In this document: positions 1 to 6,720 of the stretch, piece after piece
Layout of the letters: every line of letters starts with the position of its first letter
Position numbering within the stretch: position 1 is the first letter of the stretch
NCBI GenBank assembly: GCA_016212505.1
Contig: JACRGB010000014.1
Span: forward strand, 1 to 54,498
Length of the DNA: 54,498 nucleotides
Reading direction: 5' to 3'
Source of the DNA: Microcaldota archaeon
GTDB taxonomy: Archaea; Micrarchaeota; Micrarchaeia; Anstonellales; Bilamarchaeaceae
The notes under the pieces: model-generated
Database searches by the model: none
What the model saw: only the letters and a program-made list of their open reading frames with translations
Told to the model about the DNA's origin: nothing
Program-made: the position numbers and the translations under genes

Positions 1-92
1 AGTTCTTCAGGACGGTTAGTGATGTTGATCTGAAGACTGTAAGAAAATATGTGCAAAATCAATCAGTACAAAAAACTCTTGTGAGTTTTTGA
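1..92 (+). CDS. tnpA: IS200-type transposase TnpA, C-terminal fragment (cut by window edge)
   Basis: The frame beginning at base 3 is open from the window edge to TGA at 90-92 and gives 29 residues starting FFRTVSDVDLKTVRKYVQNQ. This pattern (aromatic-rich strand, TV, then a basic helix ending KYVQNQ) matches the C-terminal end of Y1 single-strand transposases of the IS200/IS605 family. The catalytic HUH motif and tyrosine would lie upstream, outside the window, so activity cannot be judged. A strong GC-rich hairpin follows the stop at once, as expected for the right end of such an element. The call rests on a short stretch plus this context. Confidence 0.6.
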   Translation, partial: FFRTVSDVDLKTVRKYVQNQSVQKTLVSF

Positions 93-137
93 CATCCCAA
101 AAAAGGAAACCCCACCCTTTAGGGTGGGGAGGATGTC
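91..137 (+). mobile_element. Right-end hairpin of the IS200-like element
   Basis: A perfect inner hairpin CCCCACCC-TTTA-GGGTGGGG (110-129) is enclosed by a second complementary pair, GACATCC (91-97) with GGATGTC (131-137). Imperfect-palindrome ends recognised as single-stranded DNA are typical of IS200/IS605 elements, and this one begins inside the transposase stop codon. It could also act as a transcription terminator. The exact cleavage site downstream is not determinable here. Confidence 0.55.
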
Positions 138-205
138 ATTTACTTCCTATGGTGAAACGCTCGGAAACCGGACTAGGAAAAAATAACTTGTTTATTTGGT
201 TAGGT

Positions 206-1141
206 TTAATCAGAAGACAACTCGTTGTTCCTGACCGCTAGATTGTCCTCCGTTATCTCAATCAGGTCAATAAGGTATTCGCTGATCCGGATGCAGCGCT
301 CTAGGACCGAGCGTATCTGATGGACTTTTTTTCCTGGAGGCGCTTTTTCAAGGTCTTTTGAAAAATCAATCAGGCTCCTTTCGCAGGCAATTGCCCGTTC
401 GAACGTTTCCTCAGAAGATTTTTCAGATAAAAAATTAGTAGTTATGTCCATAAATAATGGCTCAAGGAGATGAAGCGCCCTTGAAATGTGTGGCTCATGC
501 GGAAGGGTGGCGAGGCAGACCTGCTCAATATGGTCCGAAATCCGCTCTATTGTTTTTGCTACGAGTGCGGCATTTATTGCAAATGAGGGCCTGACACTTT
601 CCATACCAAGAATACGGAGTTCGAGGAGGTAGAGCCGGTCGATTTCATTTTCACGCCTTTTGATTTCAATTTCCAAACCCCGTTTGCCTTTCAATACCTG
701 GTTCCATAGGTGGAAAAGTGTAACTGCACTTGAATACATTCTCTGCAATGTTGCATTTGTTGTAAGGCTTTCTCCCCGATAAAGGACTTCAAGGACACTC
801 TGGTTGTTTTTTTCCTCAATTATCTCTATTCCGCTTAGCCTTGTGCGTGCTTCTTCTGCTACGCTTGCTGCGAGTTCCCCATATATTATGATCCTGCGTG
901 CACCTGCCAGGTATGCCGCCATCACCTTCGGCAGGGTTTTATCTATTGAAATGGAACAATGGATTGCCGCAGCGGCACTGATTTTTTTCGGCCGTAATGA
1001 AACAACCAGCGAACCCTCTACCGACTCTGTGATGCTTGCTTGCGTGCCTGCGGTAATGCGGTTTCTTTCTGCCCACTTCTTTGGAAGTGAAATGATGTAT
1101 GTCGTTCCACCTGTCTTTTGTATCCTTCGGAATTCTTCCAT
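206..1141 (-). CDS. phoU: AbrB/PhoU-type phosphate regulator
   Basis: This 311-residue protein has an N-terminal SpoVT/AbrB-like swapped-hairpin segment (about residues 1-50, motif TGGTTYIISLPKKWAERN) followed by an all-helical PhoU-like region (about 110-305). Archaeal proteins with this architecture are regarded as phosphate-uptake regulators that combine DNA binding with a PhoU core. The ATG at 1141 is preceded by a G-rich AAGGGGGG tract at about -12. The gene lies divergently from a DUF47-Pit pair, supporting a role in phosphate control. It is probably cytoplasmic. The upstream region carries an 88-bp dispersed repeat (1179-1266), so its promoter may be contributed by that element. Confidence 0.8.
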   Translation of the reverse strand: MEEFRRIQKTGGTTYIISLPKKWAERNRITAGTQASITESVEGSLVVSLRPKKISAAAAIHCSISIDKTLPKVMAAYLAGARRIIIYGELAASVAEEARTRLSGIEIIEEKNNQSVLEVLYRGESLTTNATLQRMYSSAVTLFHLWNQVLKGKRGLEIEIKRRENEIDRLYLLELRILGMESVRPSFAINAALVAKTIERISDHIEQVCLATLPHEPHISRALHLLEPLFMDITTNFLSEKSSEETFERAIACERSLIDFSKDLEKAPPGKKVHQIRSVLERCIRISEYLIDLIEITEDNLAVRNNELSSD

Positions 1142-1178
1142 GGGTAATGCCCCCCTTGCAGAATATTTCCATTTTCAT

Positions 1179-1266
1179 CTATAGCAAGCCACGAAAGTAA
1201 TGCAACCGGTTTTGCCGATACACACATCGGCGTGGCTTGCTATTGATGCCGCATTTTTATTGCGGC
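1179..1266. repeat. 88-bp dispersed palindromic element, copy A
   Basis: Arms ATAGCAAGCCACG and CGTGGCTTGCTAT (13 bp) surround a loop whose first bases GAAAGT-type flank is shared and whose central 32 nt is unique. The element ends with a small hairpin GCCGCA-7nt-TGCGGC (1248-1266). A second copy of exactly the same length lies in reverse orientation at 18920-19007. Outside the 32-nt centre the two copies are identical except for two or three bases in the small hairpin loop. It sits between the divergent phoU and DUF47 genes. Confidence 0.8.
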
Positions 1267-1284
1267 AGCTCTAATTTCTTCTGC

Positions 1285-1466
1285 TTCTATATAGTTTTAT
1301 TAAATCAATATAGTTTATATAGCAAATATATATAAGCTGGTCCAATCCATCTGCTTTGAAAAGGATAAACTAGGAAGATAAGAAAAAAAAAGAAAATAGA
1401 AAAATAGGAAATAAGAAAATAAGAAACTGATAAAAAAGAAAAGGCGAGAAACCAAGGTGTATTATT
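1285..1466 (+). promoter_or_regulatory. Promoter and purine-rich leader of the DUF47-Pit operon
   Basis: A nine-base direct repeat ATATAGTTT occurs at 1289-1297 and 1308-1316, 19 nt apart, next to a TATA-like AAATATATATAA (1324-1334). Spacing of about two helical turns is compatible with an operator for a dimeric regulator, though no regulator is proven. From about 1365 to 1452 the sequence is almost all purine (A/G) with iterated AATAAGAAA units, forming an unstructured leader that ends in GGTGTATTATTATG at the DUF47 start. Confidence 0.45.
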
Positions 1467-2105
1467 ATGCCGTTAAACAAGTTAAAGCAATTGTTTGTCC
1501 CTAATGATGGTAATTTTTTTGAACTGATGCAAAAACAGGCTGAAATTGCATGTGCTTCATCGGCTATCCTTTGCGATATGCTAGTCGACCATACTGATCT
1601 GAAGGTAAAAACAAATAAGATCCGGCTTTTGGAGCATGAGGGCGACCAGCTTATGCGTGAAATTTATACTTCCCTAAACAATACTTTCATCGTACCAATA
1701 GACCATGGCGATATTTCCTCCCTTGCAAGCGGGCTTGATGATATTATTGATCTTATCGACCACATCTCCACCTTATTTGTTATCTATAAGCTCGATCAAC
1801 CTTCCCCTCCAATGGTACAACTTTCAAAAATCGTTATGGAACAGGCAACCGAGCTTAAGAGCGCAGTGGCGGCCCTAAACCATTCACGTACCTACGGCCA
1901 GGTTGCCAAGCACTGTAATAAGATCAAGAGCCTGGAAAATAAGGCCGATGAAATTTACCTTCGTGCTATCGAAGAGTTATTTGACCAAAACGATCCGATA
2001 CTGATAATAAAGCAAAAAGAACTCCTCGAATGCTTAGAATCAACGACCGATAAGATCGATAAGGTTGCACAGCATATTTCAGACATAATGATGAGGCACT
2101 CTTAA
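1467..2105 (+). CDS. DUF47 (PhoU-like) accessory protein of the Pit transporter
   Basis: The 212-residue helical protein matches the DUF47/PhoU-divergent family: early motif FFELMQKQAEIA, then the EGDQLMREIYTSLNNTFIVPIDHGDI segment with conserved Asp/Glu clusters, and a second similar half (KSLENKADEIYLRAIEELF) that gives the usual two three-helix bundles. Such proteins are commonly encoded directly before Pit-type phosphate permeases and are thought to modulate them at the membrane, with metal-binding acidic motifs. The ATG has a GGTG-type site 7 nt upstream. The Pit gene follows after 59 nt on the same strand, so the two are probably co-transcribed. Confidence 0.85.
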   Translation: MPLNKLKQLFVPNDGNFFELMQKQAEIACASSAILCDMLVDHTDLKVKTNKIRLLEHEGDQLMREIYTSLNNTFIVPIDHGDISSLASGLDDIIDLIDHISTLFVIYKLDQPSPPMVQLSKIVMEQATELKSAVAALNHSRTYGQVAKHCNKIKSLENKADEIYLRAIEELFDQNDPILIIKQKELLECLESTTDKIDKVAQHISDIMMRHS

Positions 2106-2164
2106 GTCTGCGTATGGGTTCGCGTATGAGTAATTAGTAACTTTGAGCTAAGCGGGTTGATGCT

Positions 2165-3175
2165 ATGTTAGAACTAATAATATTTACGATCCTGATGGCA
2201 CTGGCATTTGATTTTATCAACGGGTTCCATGATAGTGCTAATGCGATTTCGACTGTAGTAGCAACGCGGGTGCTCACGCCTATGCAGGCCGTTTCCATGG
2301 CTGCTGTCGGAAATCTTATCGGACCGCTATTTTTTACAACTGCAATTGCAGCCACAATAGGAAAAGGCATCATAGATACAAAAACCATCCAGGGCCTTCT
2401 TCCCGGAGACACGTTCGTAGTCATGATCCTTGCGGCACTTGTAGGTGCGATAGTATGGGACCTTATAACCTGGTTTTTCGGGATACCGGTTTCGAGCAGC
2501 CATGCCTTGATCGGCGGATTGATCGGCGCGGCACTGGTGGCAGTTGGCCCGAATGTCCTGCTCCTTGATGGCATCGGCAAAGTGCTTCTCTTTATCGTGG
2601 TCTCGCCAGTTGTGGGTTTTGTTGCAGCATTTCTGCTCGCACTCATCCTCATGCGTGTATTTCGAAAGAGCGCGCCAGCAAAAATCAACCACTATTTTAA
2701 GTCACTTCAGCTATTCTCGGCGTTTTTCTATTCAGTAACTCACGGGACTAACGATGCACAAAAAACAATGGGGGTAATAACCATCCTTCTGATCGCAGGG
2801 GGCTTCTTAACAAAATTCGATGTCCCACTCTGGGTTATTTTGGCCTGCCATATTTCAATATCCCTAGGCACCTGGTTAGGCGGTTGGCGGATAGTAAAGA
2901 CCATGGCGCATAAAATTACCCAGTTACGGCCTTATCAGGGGTTTTGCGCTGAAACTGCAGGCGGTGTAGTCCTGGTCCAGATGGCTGCAATGGGAGTTCC
3001 GGTCAGTACTACCCATGCAATTGCAGGTGCAATAATGGGCGTTGGTTCAACAAAGAACCCAAAAAGCGTGCGATGGGGCTTGAGCAGGAGTATAGTCATG
3101 GCGTGGGTAATAACTATCCCGTTCAGCGCGGTTGTTGCAGCCGGCTCGTTTTTGGTCCTGCATTACTTTTTGTAA
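2165..3175 (+). CDS. pit: Pit-family inorganic phosphate transporter
   Basis: A 336-residue PHO-4 family permease, moving phosphate with a cation across the cytoplasmic membrane. The two inverted signature halves are visible: GFHDSANAIS near residue 20 and THGTNDAQKTMG in the second half, with PVSSSHALIGGLIG and PVSTTHAIAGAIMG helices. About ten hydrophobic segments are present. Length is usual for short prokaryotic Pit proteins. It follows the DUF47 gene and completes the phosphate module begun by the divergent AbrB/PhoU gene. The ATG at 2165 is preceded by GGTTGATGCT, a plausible weak ribosome site. Confidence 0.92.
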   Translation: MLELIIFTILMALAFDFINGFHDSANAISTVVATRVLTPMQAVSMAAVGNLIGPLFFTTAIAATIGKGIIDTKTIQGLLPGDTFVVMILAALVGAIVWDLITWFFGIPVSSSHALIGGLIGAALVAVGPNVLLLDGIGKVLLFIVVSPVVGFVAAFLLALILMRVFRKSAPAKINHYFKSLQLFSAFFYSVTHGTNDAQKTMGVITILLIAGGFLTKFDVPLWVILACHISISLGTWLGGWRIVKTMAHKITQLRPYQGFCAETAGGVVLVQMAAMGVPVSTTHAIAGAIMGVGSTKNPKSVRWGLSRSIVMAWVITIPFSAVVAAGSFLVLHYFL

Positions 3176-3241
3176 GCCTCTTGGGCATTTATTTAAATTA
3201 CTTGCGATCTCTAAGGAGATACCAATTGAGGTGAAATAGCT

Positions 3242-3319
3242 ATGGGCGATGATGAAGATGATGAACTAGATGAAGATGAAACTGATGGAGAGGATGAAGA
3301 CGAATCAGAAGAAGATTAA
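3242..3319 (+). CDS. Very acidic 25-residue micro-ORF
   Basis: Not in the ORF track. ATG at 3242 opens a 25-residue frame in which 20 residues are Asp or Glu, beginning MGDDEDDELDEDE. It has its own signals: a TATA-like TTTATTTAAATTA at about 3187-3199, a GAGGTGA ribosome site 8 nt before the ATG, and T-rich runs after the stop (3320-3348) typical of archaeal termination. Function is unknown; such a peptide could bind basic proteins or divalent cations, and the next gene is a CorA-like channel. The longer overlapping ORF at 3270-3530 lacks a ribosome site and runs through a hairpin element, so I prefer this reading. Confidence 0.5.
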   Translation: MGDDEDDELDEDETDGEDEDESEED

Positions 3320-3350
3320 TCTTATTTTTCTCTTAACCTTTCTTTTATTG

Positions 3351-3430
3351 TATCGGAATTTGTATAATTCCGCTGCTGAAAAATTTTTGCGAAAATTTTT
3401 CATTGTATGGCCAGGACAGTGCCAGGCCGA
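3351..3430. repeat. Stacked-hairpin element, copy at 3.4 kb
   Basis: Head hairpin CGGAATTTGTATAATTCCG, joint CTGCT, second hairpin GAAAAATTTTTGCGAAAATTTTTC, then a GGCC-containing imperfect palindrome (TGGCCAGGACAGTGCCAGGCC). The head and the position and shape of the second hairpin match copies at 32.9, 36.9 and 54.1 kb. The element lies between the acidic micro-ORF and the CorA-like gene and ends shortly before the latter's promoter. Confidence 0.7.
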
Positions 3431-3511
3431 TTTTTTTCTTTTATTAACAGCCGAGAAATCCCACTACTGTCAAATAAATGAATTTATAAAGTTCCAAGAT
3501 GATATTTCCTC

Positions 3512-4477
3512 ATGCAAGTCCTTGACCTAACTTCCGGAAGCCTCATTCAAGGCCCAAAGGAGAAAAATGTCTGGATAAATATCCATCCGGACGAGCTTTC
3601 GCAATTAAAAGGCTTCGGCATTTTTGATGAGGATTTCCAGAAAATAAGAAAACAGCGAATTGCATTTTATCTGGAATTTGAAAAATACACCGGGATGATA
3701 TTATTCGATTTGGATTATTATGAAGGTAATATCAAAAAATTCCCATTAATCATGTTCTTTGATAAGGGCCGAATAATCACAATAAGCGATCTTGATCATA
3801 TTGGAAACTTTTACTCGGATTTTATAGTTCAAAAACAAATGAAGAAAATCGCTATAGAGCAGATCGTTTTTGAATTGCTTGCTGATGTTATAAACAAGAA
3901 CAGTGAAGTTGGCCTAAAACTTGAAAAAGATATTGCAAAACTGGAAGAGAAAATTAATACCACCAAAACTCTTGATGTTAAGGGAACGATTTCACTCAGA
4001 AAAGCTTTGCTTCGGATCAGCAGGCACTATTGGGGTCAGAGACAGATACTTTTTGATTTTAGGGAAAATCGTATCAATATGCTTTCTCCGGGAAAAGAAA
4101 TTGAGAGCAGGCTTTCTGACCTTTACAACTCAATGTTTTTTGACATAAACATGAACGAGCAGTTGCATGCCATTATCGCTGATGTTCGGGAATTGTATAT
4201 GTCCACTGTTTCAAATAAAATAAATGATTCAATAAAAAAATTAACTGTCATCACTGTGCTGCTAACCATAATCGCAACAATAAGCGCGGTACCAAATACA
4301 ATTGCCACTGTTTTTGGGGTGCCCTATCTTCCTCTTAAGGCAGATGTGCCAATCAACCTGCCCGGGTTTTCTTTATTGCCCTGGCAACTTATCGTACTAT
4401 TGCTTGTCCTTTCGACAGTCATCCCGACCTGGCTACTATATTCCTGGTGGAAAAAGAGCTATGGCGACTGGGAATGA
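3512..4477 (+). CDS. CorA-like divalent-cation channel without the GMN motif
   Basis: A 321-residue protein with an N-terminal soluble alpha/beta domain, a long helical stretch (about residues 110-245) and two C-terminal membrane segments (about 243-268 and 288-312), the topology of CorA/ZntB-type channels. The motif after the first membrane helix, normally YGMN, is here FGVP within TVFGVPYLP, so selectivity may differ from classical magnesium transport. The tail is basic and aromatic (WWKKSYGDWE). The start fits a leaderless transcript: TATA-like GAATTTATAAAG centred about 26 nt upstream. The gene appears monocistronic. Confidence 0.65.
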   Translation: MQVLDLTSGSLIQGPKEKNVWINIHPDELSQLKGFGIFDEDFQKIRKQRIAFYLEFEKYTGMILFDLDYYEGNIKKFPLIMFFDKGRIITISDLDHIGNFYSDFIVQKQMKKIAIEQIVFELLADVINKNSEVGLKLEKDIAKLEEKINTTKTLDVKGTISLRKALLRISRHYWGQRQILFDFRENRINMLSPGKEIESRLSDLYNSMFFDINMNEQLHAIIADVRELYMSTVSNKINDSIKKLTVITVLLTIIATISAVPNTIATVFGVPYLPLKADVPINLPGFSLLPWQLIVLLLVLSTVIPTWLLYSWWKKSYGDWE

Positions 4478-4530
4478 ACCCAAAATGGGACCCACAATAA
4501 GTTTAAATTTCTTCTTTTCGAGGCTTAGGT

Positions 4531-5226
4531 ATGAAAGATAGGAAAAGTATGAAAAAATTCATCCTATTTGGTTTTCTTTCCATGTTCATCATTCTTTTCC
4601 TTGCAGGCTGTACTGAAGCTGAAACTGCCAAAATGCTTGGTGTTCCAAAAGAAGCAGTGAATACTATTGCAGCAAACCAGGACTGTACCAAGCTTGATGA
4701 ATCTGCCCAACCACAGTGTTGGAGGGAAAAGGCTCTTGCAACCGGAAAGATTGAATATTGCCATAATATTCTTACTGGCGCGAATATGGCAGAATATTCT
4801 GCAGATAGCAACGAATGCTTTTCAAAATTTGCCGAGGAACTTGGTTCCTCTACAGCATGTGATAAAATACTCGGTGATAGTGGTGGTTATACCCGAACTT
4901 CGTGTAAAATAAATGTTGCAGCAAAGAATTTCGATGTTGCCGCATGCAGTGAAATATCTGATAGCCGTGACCGCAACAACTGCTATAATCTGCTCGATCA
5001 GCAAATTTCTGAAAAAGGATGCAATGATGAAAAAGGGGAACCGCGCGTAGTCTGCGTCTACTCGTACGCAAAATTAAAAAATGACCCGGCTATTTGCGAT
5101 CAATACTTCAAGCCAAAAAATGATCCATTAAGAAACTTCTTTCTCAACCAGGATACTAATATAATAGAAACAAGAGCTTCCTGCATGCAATACGTATACC
5201 TTTCCTCTAAAATAGAAAGAGAATAA
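4531..5226 (+). CDS. Cys-rich lipoprotein with repeated two-cysteine units
   Basis: The 231-residue product begins with a basic, hydrophobic leader ending in a lipobox-like LAGC at about residue 27, so it is probably exported and lipid-anchored. The mature part carries roughly a dozen cysteines in iterated units of the form C..I....C(W/F/Y)...A, for example CTKLDESAQPQCWREKA and CSEISDSRDRNNCYNLL. These look like four to five degenerate copies of a small disulfide-stabilised helical repeat. No catalytic motif is visible. The first ATG lies about 25 nt after AAGTTTAAATTT (leaderless); a second in-frame ATG seven codons on is an alternative start. Confidence 0.6.
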   Translation: MKDRKSMKKFILFGFLSMFIILFLAGCTEAETAKMLGVPKEAVNTIAANQDCTKLDESAQPQCWREKALATGKIEYCHNILTGANMAEYSADSNECFSKFAEELGSSTACDKILGDSGGYTRTSCKINVAAKNFDVAACSEISDSRDRNNCYNLLDQQISEKGCNDEKGEPRVVCVYSYAKLKNDPAICDQYFKPKNDPLRNFFLNQDTNIIETRASCMQYVYLSSKIERE

Positions 5227-5534
5227 CTTGTTATCTGGGCCTTGAGCGAGACGCATAAGTGTGCACTTAATAACATTAATAAATGTTACTGCCCTATTAT
5301 AAAAATATCAAAAACTGGTGCTTAGTATTAGTTAGATTAGGCAAAAAAGTACCATTTTTAAACACTTCCAACCATAGTAGTCTAGAGAGGATGCGCTAAT
5401 GTCAAACCAAACTTTAGCTGAAATTAAAAAGCAAAGCAGAATGACAAAAATCATAACAAATTATTGCAACGCTTTTCCTTCTTTGAAAAATATCTTCTTT
5501 ATGAATTTTCTAACTAGCTCAGAGGTGAATGTAT
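5227..5534. other. Intergenic region with short hairpins and a TATA box
   Basis: Just after the lipoprotein gene are two small stem-loops, AAGTG-TG-CACTT (about 5260-5272) and AACATT-AATA-AATGTT, which may end transcription. A TATA-like ATTTTTAAACA at about 5353-5363 probably starts the transcript of the following carbonic-anhydrase-like gene and leaves a long leader of roughly 150 nt. A 48-codon open frame (5399-5545) sits in that leader; I do not call it a gene because its ribosome site is weak and poorly spaced. Confidence 0.4.
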
Positions 5535-6698
5535 ATGGGGCGTAGAATTAGGGCTGGAATACTTGCAGTGTCTATTACCGCTGCAATTGCCGCAACCTTC
5601 TTTTTAAAAAAACCACATCCGGAAGGTCCCATGGAAATCAAAGAAGCGCATTCTTCTGTACCACGATCTAGCAGTATACCTTCACTCTCAGAAGTGCAAA
5701 AAATACAAGCAAAAATGAAATCAAAAATTCCAATTACCCCTAAAGAAGCGGACATGTACGTAAGAGAAAGATACATAGATGCTTTTGCAGCACACGTATC
5801 CCCCATGCAAAGAAATCCTCTAGTCAAAGATAAGAAAAGAATAGTAGCTAGAGTAGAAATCTGCTCAGATGCCAGAACAAAAGTAGGAAACGTGCAATCC
5901 TCTTCTGTAGGGACAATAGTATTTGATTCGCATGCTGGAAATCTTTATCGTAATAGTCCTGAGAGGGATGCAAGACAATATATTTTTGTGGGCCATGGCG
6001 GATATAAGGGTTGTGGCGCAGTTGGAGCTGCCAAAGAACTTAAAAGCAATGGCGAAGAACCTGAAGATCTAGCCATAAAAGCAATAACCCGTGTTGCTCC
6101 AGCAGTATTTAATGAAAAGGTAGAAGATCATTCAAAGCGAAGTGTTATGGCAGAAGCGAAAAGAGCTGAAAAAGATGGCAAGATCGGTTCTGGAATTTAT
6201 GTAAACTTTGAAACAGGTGCTATAGAACTTGTTTATGGTCCTAGGACTGATGAGAACGCTCGAGTCATGAAATTAATTAAAGAAAACTTCCCCAATCCAA
6301 GAGATGCACCAGCATTAAAAACTCAATATGCTAGTTTTATTACATTTGTCCAATCCGGTAGATCTTTAACAGGAAAAACAATCTTAAATTCCGGCCCAAA
6401 TGTCACGTTTGAAGCAAACTTTACAGTTGATGAAAAAGGAGAAGTTACTTTGCATCCTGCAGCTGTGGGATCTGTAGAATATGCTCTTCTTCATGTTCCT
6501 GGGGCAAAGGATAGTAACATAATTGTGGTTATTGATCCTGATGAAAATATTGCCCGAGCAGCTGCCATGGATATAAAGTCGGCTATAAGCAAAAGCAAAA
6601 TCCCCGAACTTAAAGAAATCATCCAGCGTATTACTGTGCTGGCATATCAAGAAGATTGGTTCAATGGGCGATTAAAAGCACTAAATATTAGTAATTAA
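5535..6698 (+). CDS. Exported beta-carbonic-anhydrase-like protein
   Basis: I start at ATG 5535, which has GAGGTGA six nt upstream; the track start (5529) is two codons earlier. Numbering by the track protein, residues 5-25 form a basic-hydrophobic signal or anchor. The core shows the beta-class carbonic anhydrase signature: CSDAR (Cys112, Asp114, Arg116), HAGN at 135-138, and GHGGYKGCGAV (His156, Cys162). Known enzymes use Cys, His, Cys zinc ligands and an Asp-Arg pair; here the His-Cys spacing is five residues instead of two. Residues about 290-370 (GSVEYALLHV, then IIVVIDPDENIARAAAM) resemble a second, ligand-less copy of the fold. Likely role is CO2/bicarbonate conversion outside the cytoplasm, but catalysis is unproven. 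Confidence 0.6.
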   Translation: MGRRIRAGILAVSITAAIAATFFLKKPHPEGPMEIKEAHSSVPRSSSIPSLSEVQKIQAKMKSKIPITPKEADMYVRERYIDAFAAHVSPMQRNPLVKDKKRIVARVEICSDARTKVGNVQSSSVGTIVFDSHAGNLYRNSPERDARQYIFVGHGGYKGCGAVGAAKELKSNGEEPEDLAIKAITRVAPAVFNEKVEDHSKRSVMAEAKRAEKDGKIGSGIYVNFETGAIELVYGPRTDENARVMKLIKENFPNPRDAPALKTQYASFITFVQSGRSLTGKTILNSGPNVTFEANFTVDEKGEVTLHPAAVGSVEYALLHVPGAKDSNIIVVIDPDENIARAAAMDIKSAISKSKIPELKEIIQRITVLAYQEDWFNGRLKALNISN

Positions 6699-6720
6699 AT
6701 CCAAAAATAAGAACTAGTTT

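Noticed and set aside
939-1178. 79-residue minus-strand ORF and similar entries inside phoU
   Set aside because: Shadow frames of phoU without independent signals.
1179-1266. 88-bp repeat as an integron attC site
   Set aside because: Conserved ends with a variable centre suggested it, but the GTTRRRY and RYYYAAC core sites are absent and no integrase gene is in the window.
3270-3530. 86-residue ORF
   Set aside because: Out of frame with the better signalled acidic micro-ORF, reads through a hairpin element and overlaps the CorA-like start.
5399-5545. 48-codon ORF beginning MSNQTLAEIKKQSRM
   Set aside because: A TATA-like box is upstream, but the ribosome site is weak and badly spaced and it overlaps the better supported downstream gene.
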